A stretch of DNA of 64,000 bases. Origin: Populus alba (lineage: Eukaryota; Streptophyta; Magnoliopsida; Malpighiales; Salicaceae). The stretch spans positions 11,966,001-12,030,000 of the forward strand of contig NC_133296.1 of the NCBI RefSeq assembly GCF_005239225.2. The letters run 5' to 3'. The notes under the pieces are model-generated. The model was given only the letters and a program-made list of their open reading frames with translations, was not told where the DNA came from and did no database searches. Each line of letters begins with the position of its first letter. The first letter of the stretch is position 1. Positions 22,966 to 34,700 of the stretch are shown here, piece by piece. A program made the translations under genes and the position numbers.

Positions 22966-24519
22966 CACAGAAGATTGATTTTTAATTTTTATTTATTTCA
23001 CAGTCCAGATTGGCTACAGAGAAAACAGCTGTCCATCCATTTGTAGAATTGTTTTTAACTGTGGGCATAAATAAATAAATAAAAGGGAAATTGGGTTTTG
23101 GATTTTGGAGTTTATCTTGTTCACTAGTGTTCGAAAAATAATAAAAGATAAGGACAAGATGAGCGAGCTTCCAACTTGAGGCTGACTGACAACGTGCAGA
23201 GGGTAGTTACGTCCGTCTTTGGGATTGCTATCATTGTACACGTGTTTATTAGATAACTGGCCATTGTTACTGAGTTTCTTGGTGCGCTGAGGTTGTTTTT
23301 CATAAACAATTTTATTTTAAAATGTTTTAAAATAATATTAATTTTAAAAAAACGCAGGGTCTAGCCGTTGAAATAAACACTATCAAATAGTTTATTATTA
23401 ATTTGTTTTTTTGAAGGAGACAGTGCAAGTCTATTTTTTAATATAATTGTACGATATATCATTTATTGTGGAAGGTAGCCTGTCATCACCTTTATCAAAC
23501 TCCACTCAATAAGATAAATTAATTAAAATAAAAATTCATCTAACATCTCTTTTCTTTTCAAGATATCAGTAATTTTCTTTCATATTTCCAAACAGTGTGT
23601 TTGATTTAAAGATGTGATGGATTTTTTTTAAAAAATATAATATTTTTTAAACATAAATTATATCTTTAAAAGCTAAGAAAACATAAACGACCTTCCATCA
23701 AAACACAAACATAAAAAAATAAAACTTGATATCGAAACATGAATTGATTTTTAAAGCAATGGAGTATTTTTTTTAATTTTTTGTTAAATATAGTCTTTAT
23801 TCTTATAATTTGTATTTCCAATCCCACTTAAATCTTGATCTCATAAAATCATAACCTAGCTTATCTTTAAATATCAATGAAAAAATAATACAAATGGAAA
23901 GAAATTAAAGAAAAAAAAACATGGAAATATAAACATGGAACAATGAGCTTGAGTTTTAGATCTCCCATGAAGCATGAACACCTTTATGCTGAAACAATCT
24001 TAATCAAGGAAGATCAATCAATACACTATTTAATTTCTGAAAAAAGACAAGAGAAGAAAGCAGCTTAATTTGGAGGCGAGAGAAATAATTAATTACTGTA
24101 CTAATTTGTGTTTAAAAATAGATAACTCCACCCGCTGCTGATGCACCTGTAAGTCAAAGGCCAATCACTGAAAATATTGAAAGCAACCGCCTCCACTCAG
24201 TACCTTCCGATGCAGACTTTCCTTGTCCCATCGCATAATCTCCCACCCTCCTCTTTTATTTCTGGACCTTCCTCCTCAAATTATTATAATGCCCTTGTAA
24301 CAGTATTTTCCCGTTTTAGCACAGTAAAAAATTGTTTTTTAAATTGATACACTATTATATTAAAATATCTAAAAATATCTAAAAAATATTAATTTAAAAT
24401 AAAAAAATAAAAATATTTTAATTTTTTTAAAAAATATTTTTAAAATATAAAATCAAGCCAGACCTAAATAAGTAACCACTGGTCACGTATATAGTATTAG
24501 CACGTCAGCTTGGTTAGCA

Positions 24520-24720
24520 TGTTTGGCAGTGTGGTAGCGGTTGCTTTTTAAATAACTTTTCGTGCTAAAATACATGTCAATGATTTTTTTTATTTTTTAA
24601 AAATTATTTTTGACATCATCATATCAAAACGATCCAAAAAGTACAAACCACACTCAATTTTAGCAAAAACAAAAAAATTCAAAATTTTACAAAACACAGG
24701 TAGAAACACAGCCCCAAACA
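24520..24720. mobile_element. ~200-bp MITE, copy A
   Basis: It starts tgtttggcagtgtggtagcg and ends cccaaaca, giving short inverted termini (tgtttgg/ccaaaca). It is clearly alignable along its length with 63501-63710, sharing gtggtagcggttgctttt, attatttttgacatca, atcaaaacgatccaaaaagt and caattttagcaaaaa. A hAT-type MITE is plausible, but no clear 8-bp target duplication was seen. Confidence 0.75.
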
Positions 24721-26246
24721 ATACCTAATTAATTTCACAACAGTTTCCTTCTTTTTTCCCCTCTTTTATTAATTTTTATCTTCCACCGCTTCTTCGTCCT
24801 CCTAAGCCGCGCTTAACTCAGGCAACCTCATCTTATCTTCTCTAGCACAACAAAATCATTCTTCTCTCATCTTCACGACGGACCTCACCTTTGTCTCTCT
24901 CTTTCAGCCATTGCTTGTCTTTATAACCCTCCACCTGTGGCAAGCATATATTTCTCCTAACCTTCACTACCACTAGTGCCACCACTACTCACAAGCTCTT
25001 TATTTAACCAATCTGAGACATATTCATCTTTCCCTCTGTTAATTTGTTATTTTACATAGTTAATTTAAGAATTCTTTAGAATAAAAATTTTAGGGTTTAT
25101 GTTAGGGTTTTTATTGATTTTATCTAATTGAAGATTAATTAGATATAAAACATAAGCAAAAATTAATGATAACACTTATTTGATTCCCAAGTAACCCAAA
25201 TATAATAGAAATAAAGTGATTTGGTCGAAATAAAAAATAGACAAATACGTGTATGGAAAATACCTATAAAATACCTATAAAATATTATGGTAAAGTTTGA
25301 GATTTATCCAACAGTTTGGTTTGGAGTTATGCTCAATAACATAGAATTAGATGGTAGAAAATTTTACGCCAAAATTCAAATCTTGTTTGGATCATTTCAT
25401 AGTACCCAATTCAATTAGATGATTTTTATTGAGAAATTAAGATCTCAATTTAGTTCCTAATTTGTTCATGCTCATTAAAAATTTTATGGAGTTTTTAAAT
25501 TAAGAAGGATCCAGTTGACAAGTGTGAGAAAAACCAAATTGATAAAAGCTATAAATTAAGAAAAAAGGTATATAGGCTAGGGATTAAATTGAGGTTTTTC
25601 CTTTTTATTATATACAGTTTGGATTTTTTTTCCCCAGGGATATTTAAATTGCCTTGGGATTGTGTTTAGGAAATATTTTTCTTAAATACATGTAAAGAGA
25701 GAAAAATTGAGATTAAGTTTAACATTTGTGTTGGAGTTTAATAAAATGAAGAATTTTATTTATATATAAACCAGATCAGGCAGTGGTTGCTGGCTGGAGG
25801 AAGGAAGGCTATTATTGGTATCATAAATTTTGTAACTGTCGGTAATATGGTTCCAAATAGAACAAGCTGTTGACATCAAGAGTATGCATAATCAATGGCC
25901 AATAATTCCTTTTTTATTTTTTACGTTTTAACAATATTTTTTTTTACTTAAATTAATATTTTATTTAATATTTTCATTTTATTTTAATATACTGATATTA
26001 AAAATAATTTTTTAAAAAATAAAAAATATTTTTAGCCATCCTAAAAAAAACATTATATAGTTAACCAGTAATTGTCAGTATATTTGTGTTGAATGACAGA
26101 AACTATATTAAATTCCACCCCCGGATTATTCCGTTACCACATAGGAAACTTGGTGGGACCCTTTGGACACAACTTCTAAAGATGCCTTTAAAATAATGCA
26201 GATCAAAAGAAACAAAGAAAAAGAGAAAAAAAATGTGAATAATAAT

Positions 26247-26268
26247 AGAGAGAGAGAGAGAGAGAGAG
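26247..26268. repeat. (GA)n microsatellite
   Basis: Eleven GA units. A similar run lies at about 50849-50869 within the SAC1 gene. Confidence 0.95.
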
Positions 26269-26497
26269 GTTTCCTACTTTTCTCCATGTTAAGGTCCTGG
26301 CAACTAGCCTAAGGCATATAAAATAAATAATTTATAATTTACCATTAAATGGTAAGAAATGTATATTTACTTGCTTTAATTAGATATTTTTTAATGAAAC
26401 ATTTTGGCAGCAAGGGCAAAAAAGGAAAGAAAAGAGGAAGCAGCAACTTGAATTCCTATTTAATATGGATATTATTCATGCTGTGCTGTGTTTAGAA

Positions 26498-26700
26498 TCT
26501 TGTTTGGAAACGTAGCTGTACCGTTTTTTTATAAATTTTATTATTTATTTTTTTAGTAAAAATTAAATTTTTTATATGTTTTAGATCATTTTTGATGCTA
26601 TGATCTCAAAAATAATTTTTTTAAAAAAATAAAAATATCATTTTAATATATTTCGGCATAAAAAAACACTTTGAAAAGTAACCTGCAAACACACTCCTTG
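26498..26700. mobile_element. Divergent MITE-like element
   Basis: The left end is cttgtttggaaacgtagctg and the right end is agtaacctgcaaacacactc, giving tgtttg/caaaca termini. The interior is T/A-rich, with tttttgatgctatgatctca resembling the gacatca motif of the 24520 copy. Confidence 0.5.
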
Positions 26701-28135
26701 TATTTCTGAAAAATATTAATTTTATTTTTTAAAAAATTAATTTTTTAATATATTTTCAAGTTGAGAATAAATTTAAAAGAATAAAAAATATAAATTTATT
26801 TTTAAATTAAAAAAAAAATCCACCACGTAGAGAAACATGCCCTCGATAAATATCTTCTTTATTAGTCAAAGCTTGAATCTTGAATATTATGAATTTGAAT
26901 TTGAATTTGTTTCACTTCCAGGGACAAACAGATGGTGGACAGGTCATGGCTGGTAATAAAAAAGAAAGAATTTACACTCAATCAGAGTTGATAGCATGTT
27001 TATTTTTCCGTTTTAAAATATATTTTTTTAAAATTTAAAATTATTTTTTTACTTCAAATTAATATATTTTTATTGTTTTTAAATCATTTTAAAAATATAT
27101 TAATATAAAAATAATTTTTAAAAATAAAAAATATTATTTTAATACATTTTTAAAAACCAATATTATTTAAAAAATAACTGTAATACACTTATTATAGAAA
27201 AATTTCGTCATAAAATTCCCTCGGTTCCAATTTTCTCTATCCTTTTAGTACCCGAAGCCTTTCAAGCTAAGCAAATGTTCAGATGAAGTCTTGAATAATC
27301 AAGCTGACACATCAAACCTGTTTGTTGACATGTTACCAACACATCTCAACTATGTTTTTGCCCTTTTTTTTCTTTTTTCTAAAAAAAGACAAAAGCATAA
27401 AGAGGTCAAAGAAGTGGGGCTGGCTGAGTTCATAAGAAAGAATTCAGGTAGATGATTAGTTTACACAATTACCCTCGTGCCTCAATTCACCGATACGATA
27501 TCAGTCGGGTAAAATTTAATTTTTTTTTTAATTTTTTATAGTAATCCAGATACATAAAGGGAAGAATATAATATCCACACTTTAAAAGAGTGTGGATTCA
27601 ATATTATGCAAAAAGATGAGCAGAAAGTGAGTGTGTGTGATGAATAAAGGGAGAATCAATCTGCTTTGGTGACCTTTTAGGCTAAAGGACTAGACAATCT
27701 CCATGGATGAATTAATAAAGGATCTGCCTAATACCTTGAAAACGAGAGATCAGGGATTGCTTTTAGAGAAAAACCTCCATCAGGCTCATGAATAAATTGA
27801 TTATTTTCGACTCGGAGTTATCTTCATCAAGTCCCCACTTTATAATTGCCTAGGAAGACCAACTCCAAGAACAGCAGCCTCTTTCTCTCACCATCGAAGA
27901 AAATCAAGACCCTACACACTTGATAAGCTTACGAAATGTTAAAATGTGCCCACCAGAATCTGCCTCTATCCCCACTCATGTTCCTGTCTTCGTACTCCAA
28001 AACTAAGCGCCTCATCTCCAACAACCACTCTTCCACCACCCACCACCTCCATTCCTTTCGTTTTTAGCTGACAAATTATTGTCCGAGCAGATCTTACGAA
28101 CCCCGTCAAGCCTCTCCCTCAACTACCACCACACC

Positions 28136-31100
28136 ATGACCATACTAGTTGTAGAAGTTCACGATGCTTGTGACCTAATGCCCAAAGACGGCCATGGTTC
28201 AGCCAGTCCTTACGTACAAGTAGACTTTGATGAGCAAAGCCAGAGGACTCAAACCAAGCCTCAGGAGCTTAACCCTATTTGGAATGAAAAGCTTGTTTTC
28301 AAAGTAAGAAACCCAAGAGATCTTCCCAACAAGACCATTGAAGTTGTTGTGTACAATGATCGAAAAGGCGGCCACCACAAGAACTTTCTTGGTTGTGTTA
28401 GGATCTCTGGAATCTCTGTGCCTTTATTATCTGATTCCGAGGCCATTGATCCCCAGCGATACCCTCTTGATAAACGTGGCCCCTTTTCGCATGTCAAAGG
28501 TGATATAGCCCTCAAGATTTATGCAGCACATGATGGTAGCCACCCTCCTCCTCCTCCTCCTCCTCCTCCGACAAATGCTGGCAATATTGAGACTGAAGCA
28601 ACTCCAGTATTTCAAGAAATCAAGACCACCATGCTTCAAGAAGATGTTATTGATGACCACGAGAAGAAGAAGAAGAAGAAAAATAAAGATAAAGAAGTGA
28701 GGACTTTTCACACTATAGGGACTGCAACTGCTGCTCCCGCTGCTGCTCCGGCTCCTTCTGTGTCTACCGGGTTCGGATTTCAGCCTCAAGTTATGAAAGA
28801 AAAGGCTCCTACAGTTGAGACAAGGACTGATTTTGCTCGAGCAGGGCCACCTACTGCTATGAGTATGCAGATGCCTAGGCAGAATCCTGAATTCTTGTTG
28901 GTAGAGACCAGTCCACCGTTGGCTGCACGTATGCGATACAGAGGATGGGACAAGATGGCGAGTACTTATGATTTGGTGGAGCAGATGCATTACTTGTATG
29001 TGAGTGTGGTTAAGGCCAGAGATCTTCCTGTTATGGATGTTTCTGGGAGTCTTGATCCATATGTTGAAGTTAAGCTGGGGAACTATAAGGGAAAGACTAA
29101 ATTCTTGGAGAAGAACCAAAACCCGGTGTGGACGCAAATTTTTGCTTTCGCAAAGGATAGATTGCAGTCCAATTTACTTGAAGTTACTGTGAAGGATAAG
29201 GATTTTGGCAAGGATGATTTTGTGGGCAGAGTTTTTTTTGATCTATCGGAAGTCCCTCTTCGAGTGCCACCGGATAGTCCTCTGGCTCCTCAGTGGTACA
29301 TATTGGAGGACAAGAAGGGGATGAAGACCAGAGGAGAGATTATGCTTGCAGTTTGGATGGGAACACAGGCTGATGAGTCATTTCCTGAGGCATGGCATAG
29401 TGATGCTCATGACATTAGTCAGACGAACCTTTCCAACACACGATCGAAGGTCTACTTTTCGCCGAAGCTGTATTACCTTCGAGTTCATGTCATTGAAGCC
29501 CAAGATCTTGTCCCCTCCGACAGGGGCCGCATGCCAGATGTGTATGTAAAAGTTCAACTTGGTAATCAGTTAAGGGTCACTAAGCCTTCGCAGATGCGAA
29601 CCATTAATCCAGTTTGGAATGATGAGCTTATATTTGTTGCGTCTGAGCCTTTTGAGGATTTCATAATTGTGTCTGTTGAGGACAGGATAGGACAAGGCAA
29701 GGATGAGATACTGGGAAGGGTCATTTTATCAGTTAAGGGTTACCAACAAGACTTGAGGCGCATAAGCTCCCAGATCCTCGCTGGTTAAATCTCCTCAGGC
29801 CTTCGTTCATAGAAGAGGGTGACAAGAAGAAAGATAAATTCTCAAGCAAGATCCTACTCTGTCTCTGTTTAGATGCAGGGTATCACGTCCTTGATGAGTC
29901 TACGCATTTTAGCAGTGATCTGCAGCCGTCATCCAAGCACCTGAGGAAGCAAAAGATTGGAATCCTTGAACTTGGGATTCTCAGTGCACGAAATCTGCTG
30001 CCATTGAAGGGAAAGGATGGCAGGACTACTGATGCGTATTGTGTGTCCAAGTATGGCAACAAATGGGTTCGAACCAGAACAATTCTCGATACTCTGAATC
30101 CTCGTTGGAATGAGCAGTATACTTGGGATGTTTATGATCCTTGCACTGTGATCACCATTGGTGTCTTTGACAATTGCCACATTAATGGAAGCAAAGAAGA
30201 TGCAAGAGATCAGAGAATTGGGAAGGTAAGGATTCGGCTATCAACTTTGGAAACTGATCGAATATATACACATTACTATCCATTGCTAGTTCTTACCCAC
30301 TCTGGATTAAAGAAGCATGGGGAACTTCACTTGGCAATAAGGTTTACATGCATAGCTTGGGTTAATATGTTGGCTCACTATGGCAAGCCATTGCTTCCCA
30401 AAATGCACTATTACCACCCAATTTCTGTTAGGCACATTGACTGGCTCCGCCACCAGGCAATGCAGATAGTGGCAGCAAGGCTATCAAGATCTGAGCCACC
30501 GCTTAGGCGTGAAGCTGTGGAGTACATGTTAGATGTGGATTACCATATGTGGAGTTTGAGGAGAAGCAAAGCTAATGTTCATCGCATGATGTCAATGCTT
30601 TCAGGGGTCACGGCTGTCTGTAAATGGTTTAATGACATTTGCTACTGGAGAAATCCAATAACAACATGTCTAGTGCACGTGTTGTTCTTCATACTGGTTT
30701 GCTATCCAGAGTTGATACTGCCCACAATCTTTCTCTATCTGTTTGTGATTGGGTTATGGAATTATCGGTTCAGGCCAAGGCACCCTCCTCACATGGATGC
30801 TAGGCTTTCACAGGCAGACAACGCCCATCCAGATGAACTTGATGAGGAATTCGAAACATTCCCAGCATCCCGGCCATCGGACATTGTGAGGATGAGATAT
30901 GACAGGATGAGAAGTGTTGCCGGTAGGGTGCAGACAGTGGTTGGAGATTTGGCAAGCCAAGGGGAAAGAGCTCAGGCACTACTAAGTTGGAGGGATCCAA
31001 GGGCTACGGCAATCTTTATCCTCTTTTCGTTAATCGGAGCTATTCTTATTTATGTCACTCTATTCCAGGTAGTGGCAGTGCTGGTTGGACTCTACGTGCT

Positions 31101-31188
31101 TCGACATCCCAGGTTCAGGAGCAGGATGCCCTCTGTGCCTGTCAACTTCTTCAAAAGATTACCGTCCAGAGCAGATATGTTACTTTGA
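28136..31188 (+). CDS. MCTP6: Multiple C2-domain and transmembrane protein, MCTP6-like (frameshifted)
   Basis: Intronless, about 1017 aa if one base is restored. The first ATG with family context is 28136 (MTILVVEVHDACDLMPKDG). Four C2 domains follow: residues ~1-130, ~285-420, ~450-560 and, after the frameshift, ~620-750. A variable linker with PPPPPPPPP, KKKKKK and Ala/Pro-rich runs separates the first two. The C-terminal phosphoribosyltransferase-C region (pfam08372 in relatives) contains two hydrophobic hairpins: CLVHVLFFILVCYPELILP and AIFILFSLIGAILIYVTLF, then RHPRFRSRMPSVP. MCTPs sit in ER-plasma membrane contacts and plasmodesmata as tethers. The frame changes near 29777: sequence through 29776 is in one frame and from CGCTGG (29779) to 31188 in another, with no intron that preserves conserved residues. 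Either the gene is broken or the sequence has a one-base error. Confidence 0.88.
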
Positions 31189-31753
31189 GTTGGAAACTGC
31201 TGTAACTTAAAACACCTTATTTGCTTGATTCTGGACAAGGAAATACGATCTAGTAAATAATTCCACCAATGTCATGACAGCAGAAGACAGGAGGAAAGCA
31301 GCTAGGGTACTTTCTGCCTCACACCCAATCCACAAAACAATCTCGCTTTTGCTGAATATGCATATCCCACATTTCTTCAATCCCATGTATGAAACCAAAC
31401 TATTCTTTTTGCTCTTTATTCCAGATTCTGTACTGTCTATGAGCGATCATATTTTATACTAAATGAATGGTAAACAATGCCCCAAAAAGCTGGCAAAACA
31501 TAAGCGACGGCTACACAGTGTGAAACAGTTTCTAATATCAATAATGCATGCAAAAACTTAAGCATATTAATCATTGCAAAAGAAACGAGTGCCTTACACA
31601 ATTCCCAAGGGATTTGCAACATGTAGCTATTCCTCAAAAATATTGTAACAGAACTCTAGCCTTTTACAAAACAAAAAATTTCCCATATTCGTCAAATCTT
31701 TCATGAAAATCCTCCCACAAAGAATTGGATAAGTAAAACGCAACACATGAACC

Positions 31754-34700
31754 TCACTTGGATGACATGGTCTTAAATCCAAGATGTATTAGCAAAGCTA
31801 CAGTAGTAAAAACGCTGACAATTAATCCTCCTAGGAGTGCCCTATCCACAACACCCCACTCCTCCGGAGCTCGTTTGGCCCATTCTTGCTTTTTCTGGGA
31901 TCCCGACGCAATACCATTCTCCACCATTTTCTGTGCCTGGTTTTTCCGCTTTCTTAGTAACCATCCAATGAGATTTCTTCTATTTTGATCTTCTTGAAGC
32001 ACTTCATTCTGCAAAACATCACTTTGTTCTAAAGTACTCTGTCCTCCACAGCTCTCTGGTCCACAAGCACAAGGTTCTGACTCTCCGGAACATGCACAGC
32101 TGTCACACGGGTCGGAACAGGGAGAACATTTTTCCTCACTGAGAATTTTCTCGACAGACTTCGATTTCTGATTTATTTGGTTGAGAGTCTCAATCACTTC
32201 TCCAAAAACTGACCACCTTCCAACGGAGGTTATCTTAACAATAGCTGAAGTACCCAGCATGCTTTCTTGAGCAACTATGAGCACCTGCACGTATGCCTTT
32301 GTGTGGCCAACCTTGGGAAATGAAAGAACTAATCAGAAAATGAAAATAAGAGGCTGAATCATAAGCTAATAAAGTTCTCCATTCAATTCAAAAAAAGGAA
32401 AGAAAACAAAAGGAAGCAAGTTCTCCATTTGAACTAAGCTAGGAAAGGAAGGAAGTGAGGGTGGGTGTGTGTGTGTGTGGGGGGGGGGGGGGCTCTCAAA
32501 TTTAAAGAGAAGCGAGCAGAACATACAAAACATATCAGAAAAACATTCAACATGCAATCCTAGTAACCTTTCCATGACGCCTTAGAACCAGAGTGTTTCA
32601 TTTAGATGCTTTCATCTTACCAAGTGAATTCCATCAGTGGCGATATCTGTTATCCATATTCTTTCCACTCTGCCCTCCATTCCATTGTAAGGAGTGAAAG
32701 CTTCAAACACAGAAGTCAATTCACGGCTTCTTTGCTTCACTATGTTACTTGGAACCTTCTTCATCCTTGCAGCAGGTGTCCCTGAAATCAGAAAGCAGAT
32801 TTAAGATAGAAAATAACCACAAAGTCGATGCAATTACACACAGAGTCCATTATGGCACGGGTACCACATAAATTTTCATAATACACTCCACAGTGAACAG
32901 GACATACTAGATGTCAAAGTGAAATAACAGAGAGACGAGCTTTCATAACAGATAAGTGATGTTTTTCATAACACAGCAGTCGCTCACGATACAAAAAGAA
33001 ATAAATGCTGTTTTTCTTCCACAAAATATACAACTTTTCCCAATTGCCACTCATTGTACATTTGATGAAACCGAACGGAAAAAAAAAACAAGTACAATGA
33101 GCAACACCAGGCTAAAACATAATTAGAAGGGTAATGATAAAATCTAAGCAAAAGGTGAAGTCATCAACAGCATACCTGGTCTAGGATAGAACTGCGAGAT
33201 ATGAACTTGAGCAAACTTGTACGCTTTAATAAGGTTGACAGTTTGAGAAAAATCTTTATCTGTTTCACCTGCAAAACCCAAGAAAAGTCTGTCATGTCAA
33301 GGACTATCCAGCTAAAACACCAAATACTTTTTATAGAGGGTGTTGTAAATGAATACAAACTGCTGACAAGGTTCTTGGATCTTTCAAACTGTTTTTTATC
33401 TCTCTCTATCACCAGTAAATAATTCCTCCAAGTAATGTCAAAACCACTCGTAAATAATCTGAAATAAGAATTGGGGTCTTCATATCCAATATCATCGATA
33501 CCCCCTCAATAATCAAATTTCTGCTTCAATTGTTCCTAAGTTATTCTGGAAAAATAACCAAAATAACAAAAAGAAAAGGAAAAAGAAAGCCTAGCTTCCA
33601 CAATACTCCCAATGCCCTTGCCCTCATAAATTCCATGAGTCAACAATTTTTAACTCTGACCTACTCTTTTTAATTGGATTTTTTTGACAAAAAAATTTCA
33701 AAAATTAAATTTTAGAAACTTTACAGTTGATATTTTATTGCAACCTTTTTGTTAAAAGATCAACTAATATAAAATTGAAAAGAAAAAAAAACTAGTCAAA
33801 GTTATATTGACTTTGAAAAGCAAGGAAGAGTCAATTGTTACCGAACCGATGGAGTACCAAAAATTCTGGTGACATATATGATTTCACAATCTAGAAATTA
33901 CAAATGTCATATCAGGATAATTCACTTGAGCAATTTCACTTGAAAGGGGCCAATAACTTCTATGTCATACTGTTCTAGAGATATAGAATTAGTAAAGTGA
34001 GACTTAAATAAAAGTATGCAAAAAGGACCACGAAGTGGAAATTGAGTCTGCAAACTAACCAGGGAATCCACATATTATATCGGTAGCAATCTGCATCCCT
34101 GGAACTAGCTCAGTTAAGGTATCAACCACAGTCCTGAATTCATTCACAGTGTATTCTCGATTCATTGCCTGTCAACACGAACAGTTATCAACATAAGGGC
34201 TCTTATACAATGATATTCTCTAGTAGCTACCCTTACATAAATTTAGAATTACAGCTGGAATGACTGTTACAGGGTAGGTAGAAGCTACTAGCAGCACTAA
34301 AAAGAAAAGATTAGCAACATTGGGACTTACAGTCAAAATAGCATCACTACCAGACTGCACTGGCACGTGAAGAAAGGAGTATACACATGGATGGCGCAGA
34401 ACTTCTGCTATCTCTTTCAGGTGCTCCAGAATAAAAGGTGGATTTGTCATCCCAATTCGAAGCATTGTGCTTCCATCAGAAGGAAGTTCAGCAACAATAG
34501 CATTCAATAAAATTGGAAGATTAACCCCAATGTCGCGACCTGTAAGATTTCAAGAAATTCAATCTGTTCAACACCTTGTATTGTGAAGAACTAGTACAAT
34601 TAACGTCTCAACTTATTTATTTTTCTAAGCATGATAGATTTTTTCATGAGTCATGTAACAAAACTCCGTCTGCAGAGCAGCAATATTCTATTTCACTGGA

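Larger units (their letters stand above)
15930..28135. other. 12.2 kb repeat-rich intergenic region, no gene found
   Basis: No open frame resembles a known protein. The region holds at least four decayed members of a T/A-rich MITE-like family (near 16270-16670, 20320-20370, 22000-22125, 24325-24470, 25915-26070 and 27000-27180, besides those listed separately), two tandem duplications, poly-A tracts at about 19823-19859, and a retroelement-like stretch at 17740-19210. The last ~500 bases before 28136 are the promoter/5' UTR of the MCTP gene and become C-rich with CCACC/CTCC motifs. Confidence 0.5.

Noticed and set aside
28427..29137. Long antisense open frame (236 codons) opposite the MCTP gene
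   Set aside because: It is a shadow of the GC-richer coding strand, contains poly-Arg from the antisense of the poly-Pro codons, and has no similarity of its own.
29786..30004. An intron between the two halves of the MCTP gene
   Set aside because: Any GT-AG pair here would delete conserved residues (KFSSKILL, GYHVLDEST) that are encoded intact in the second frame, so a one-base indel fits better.
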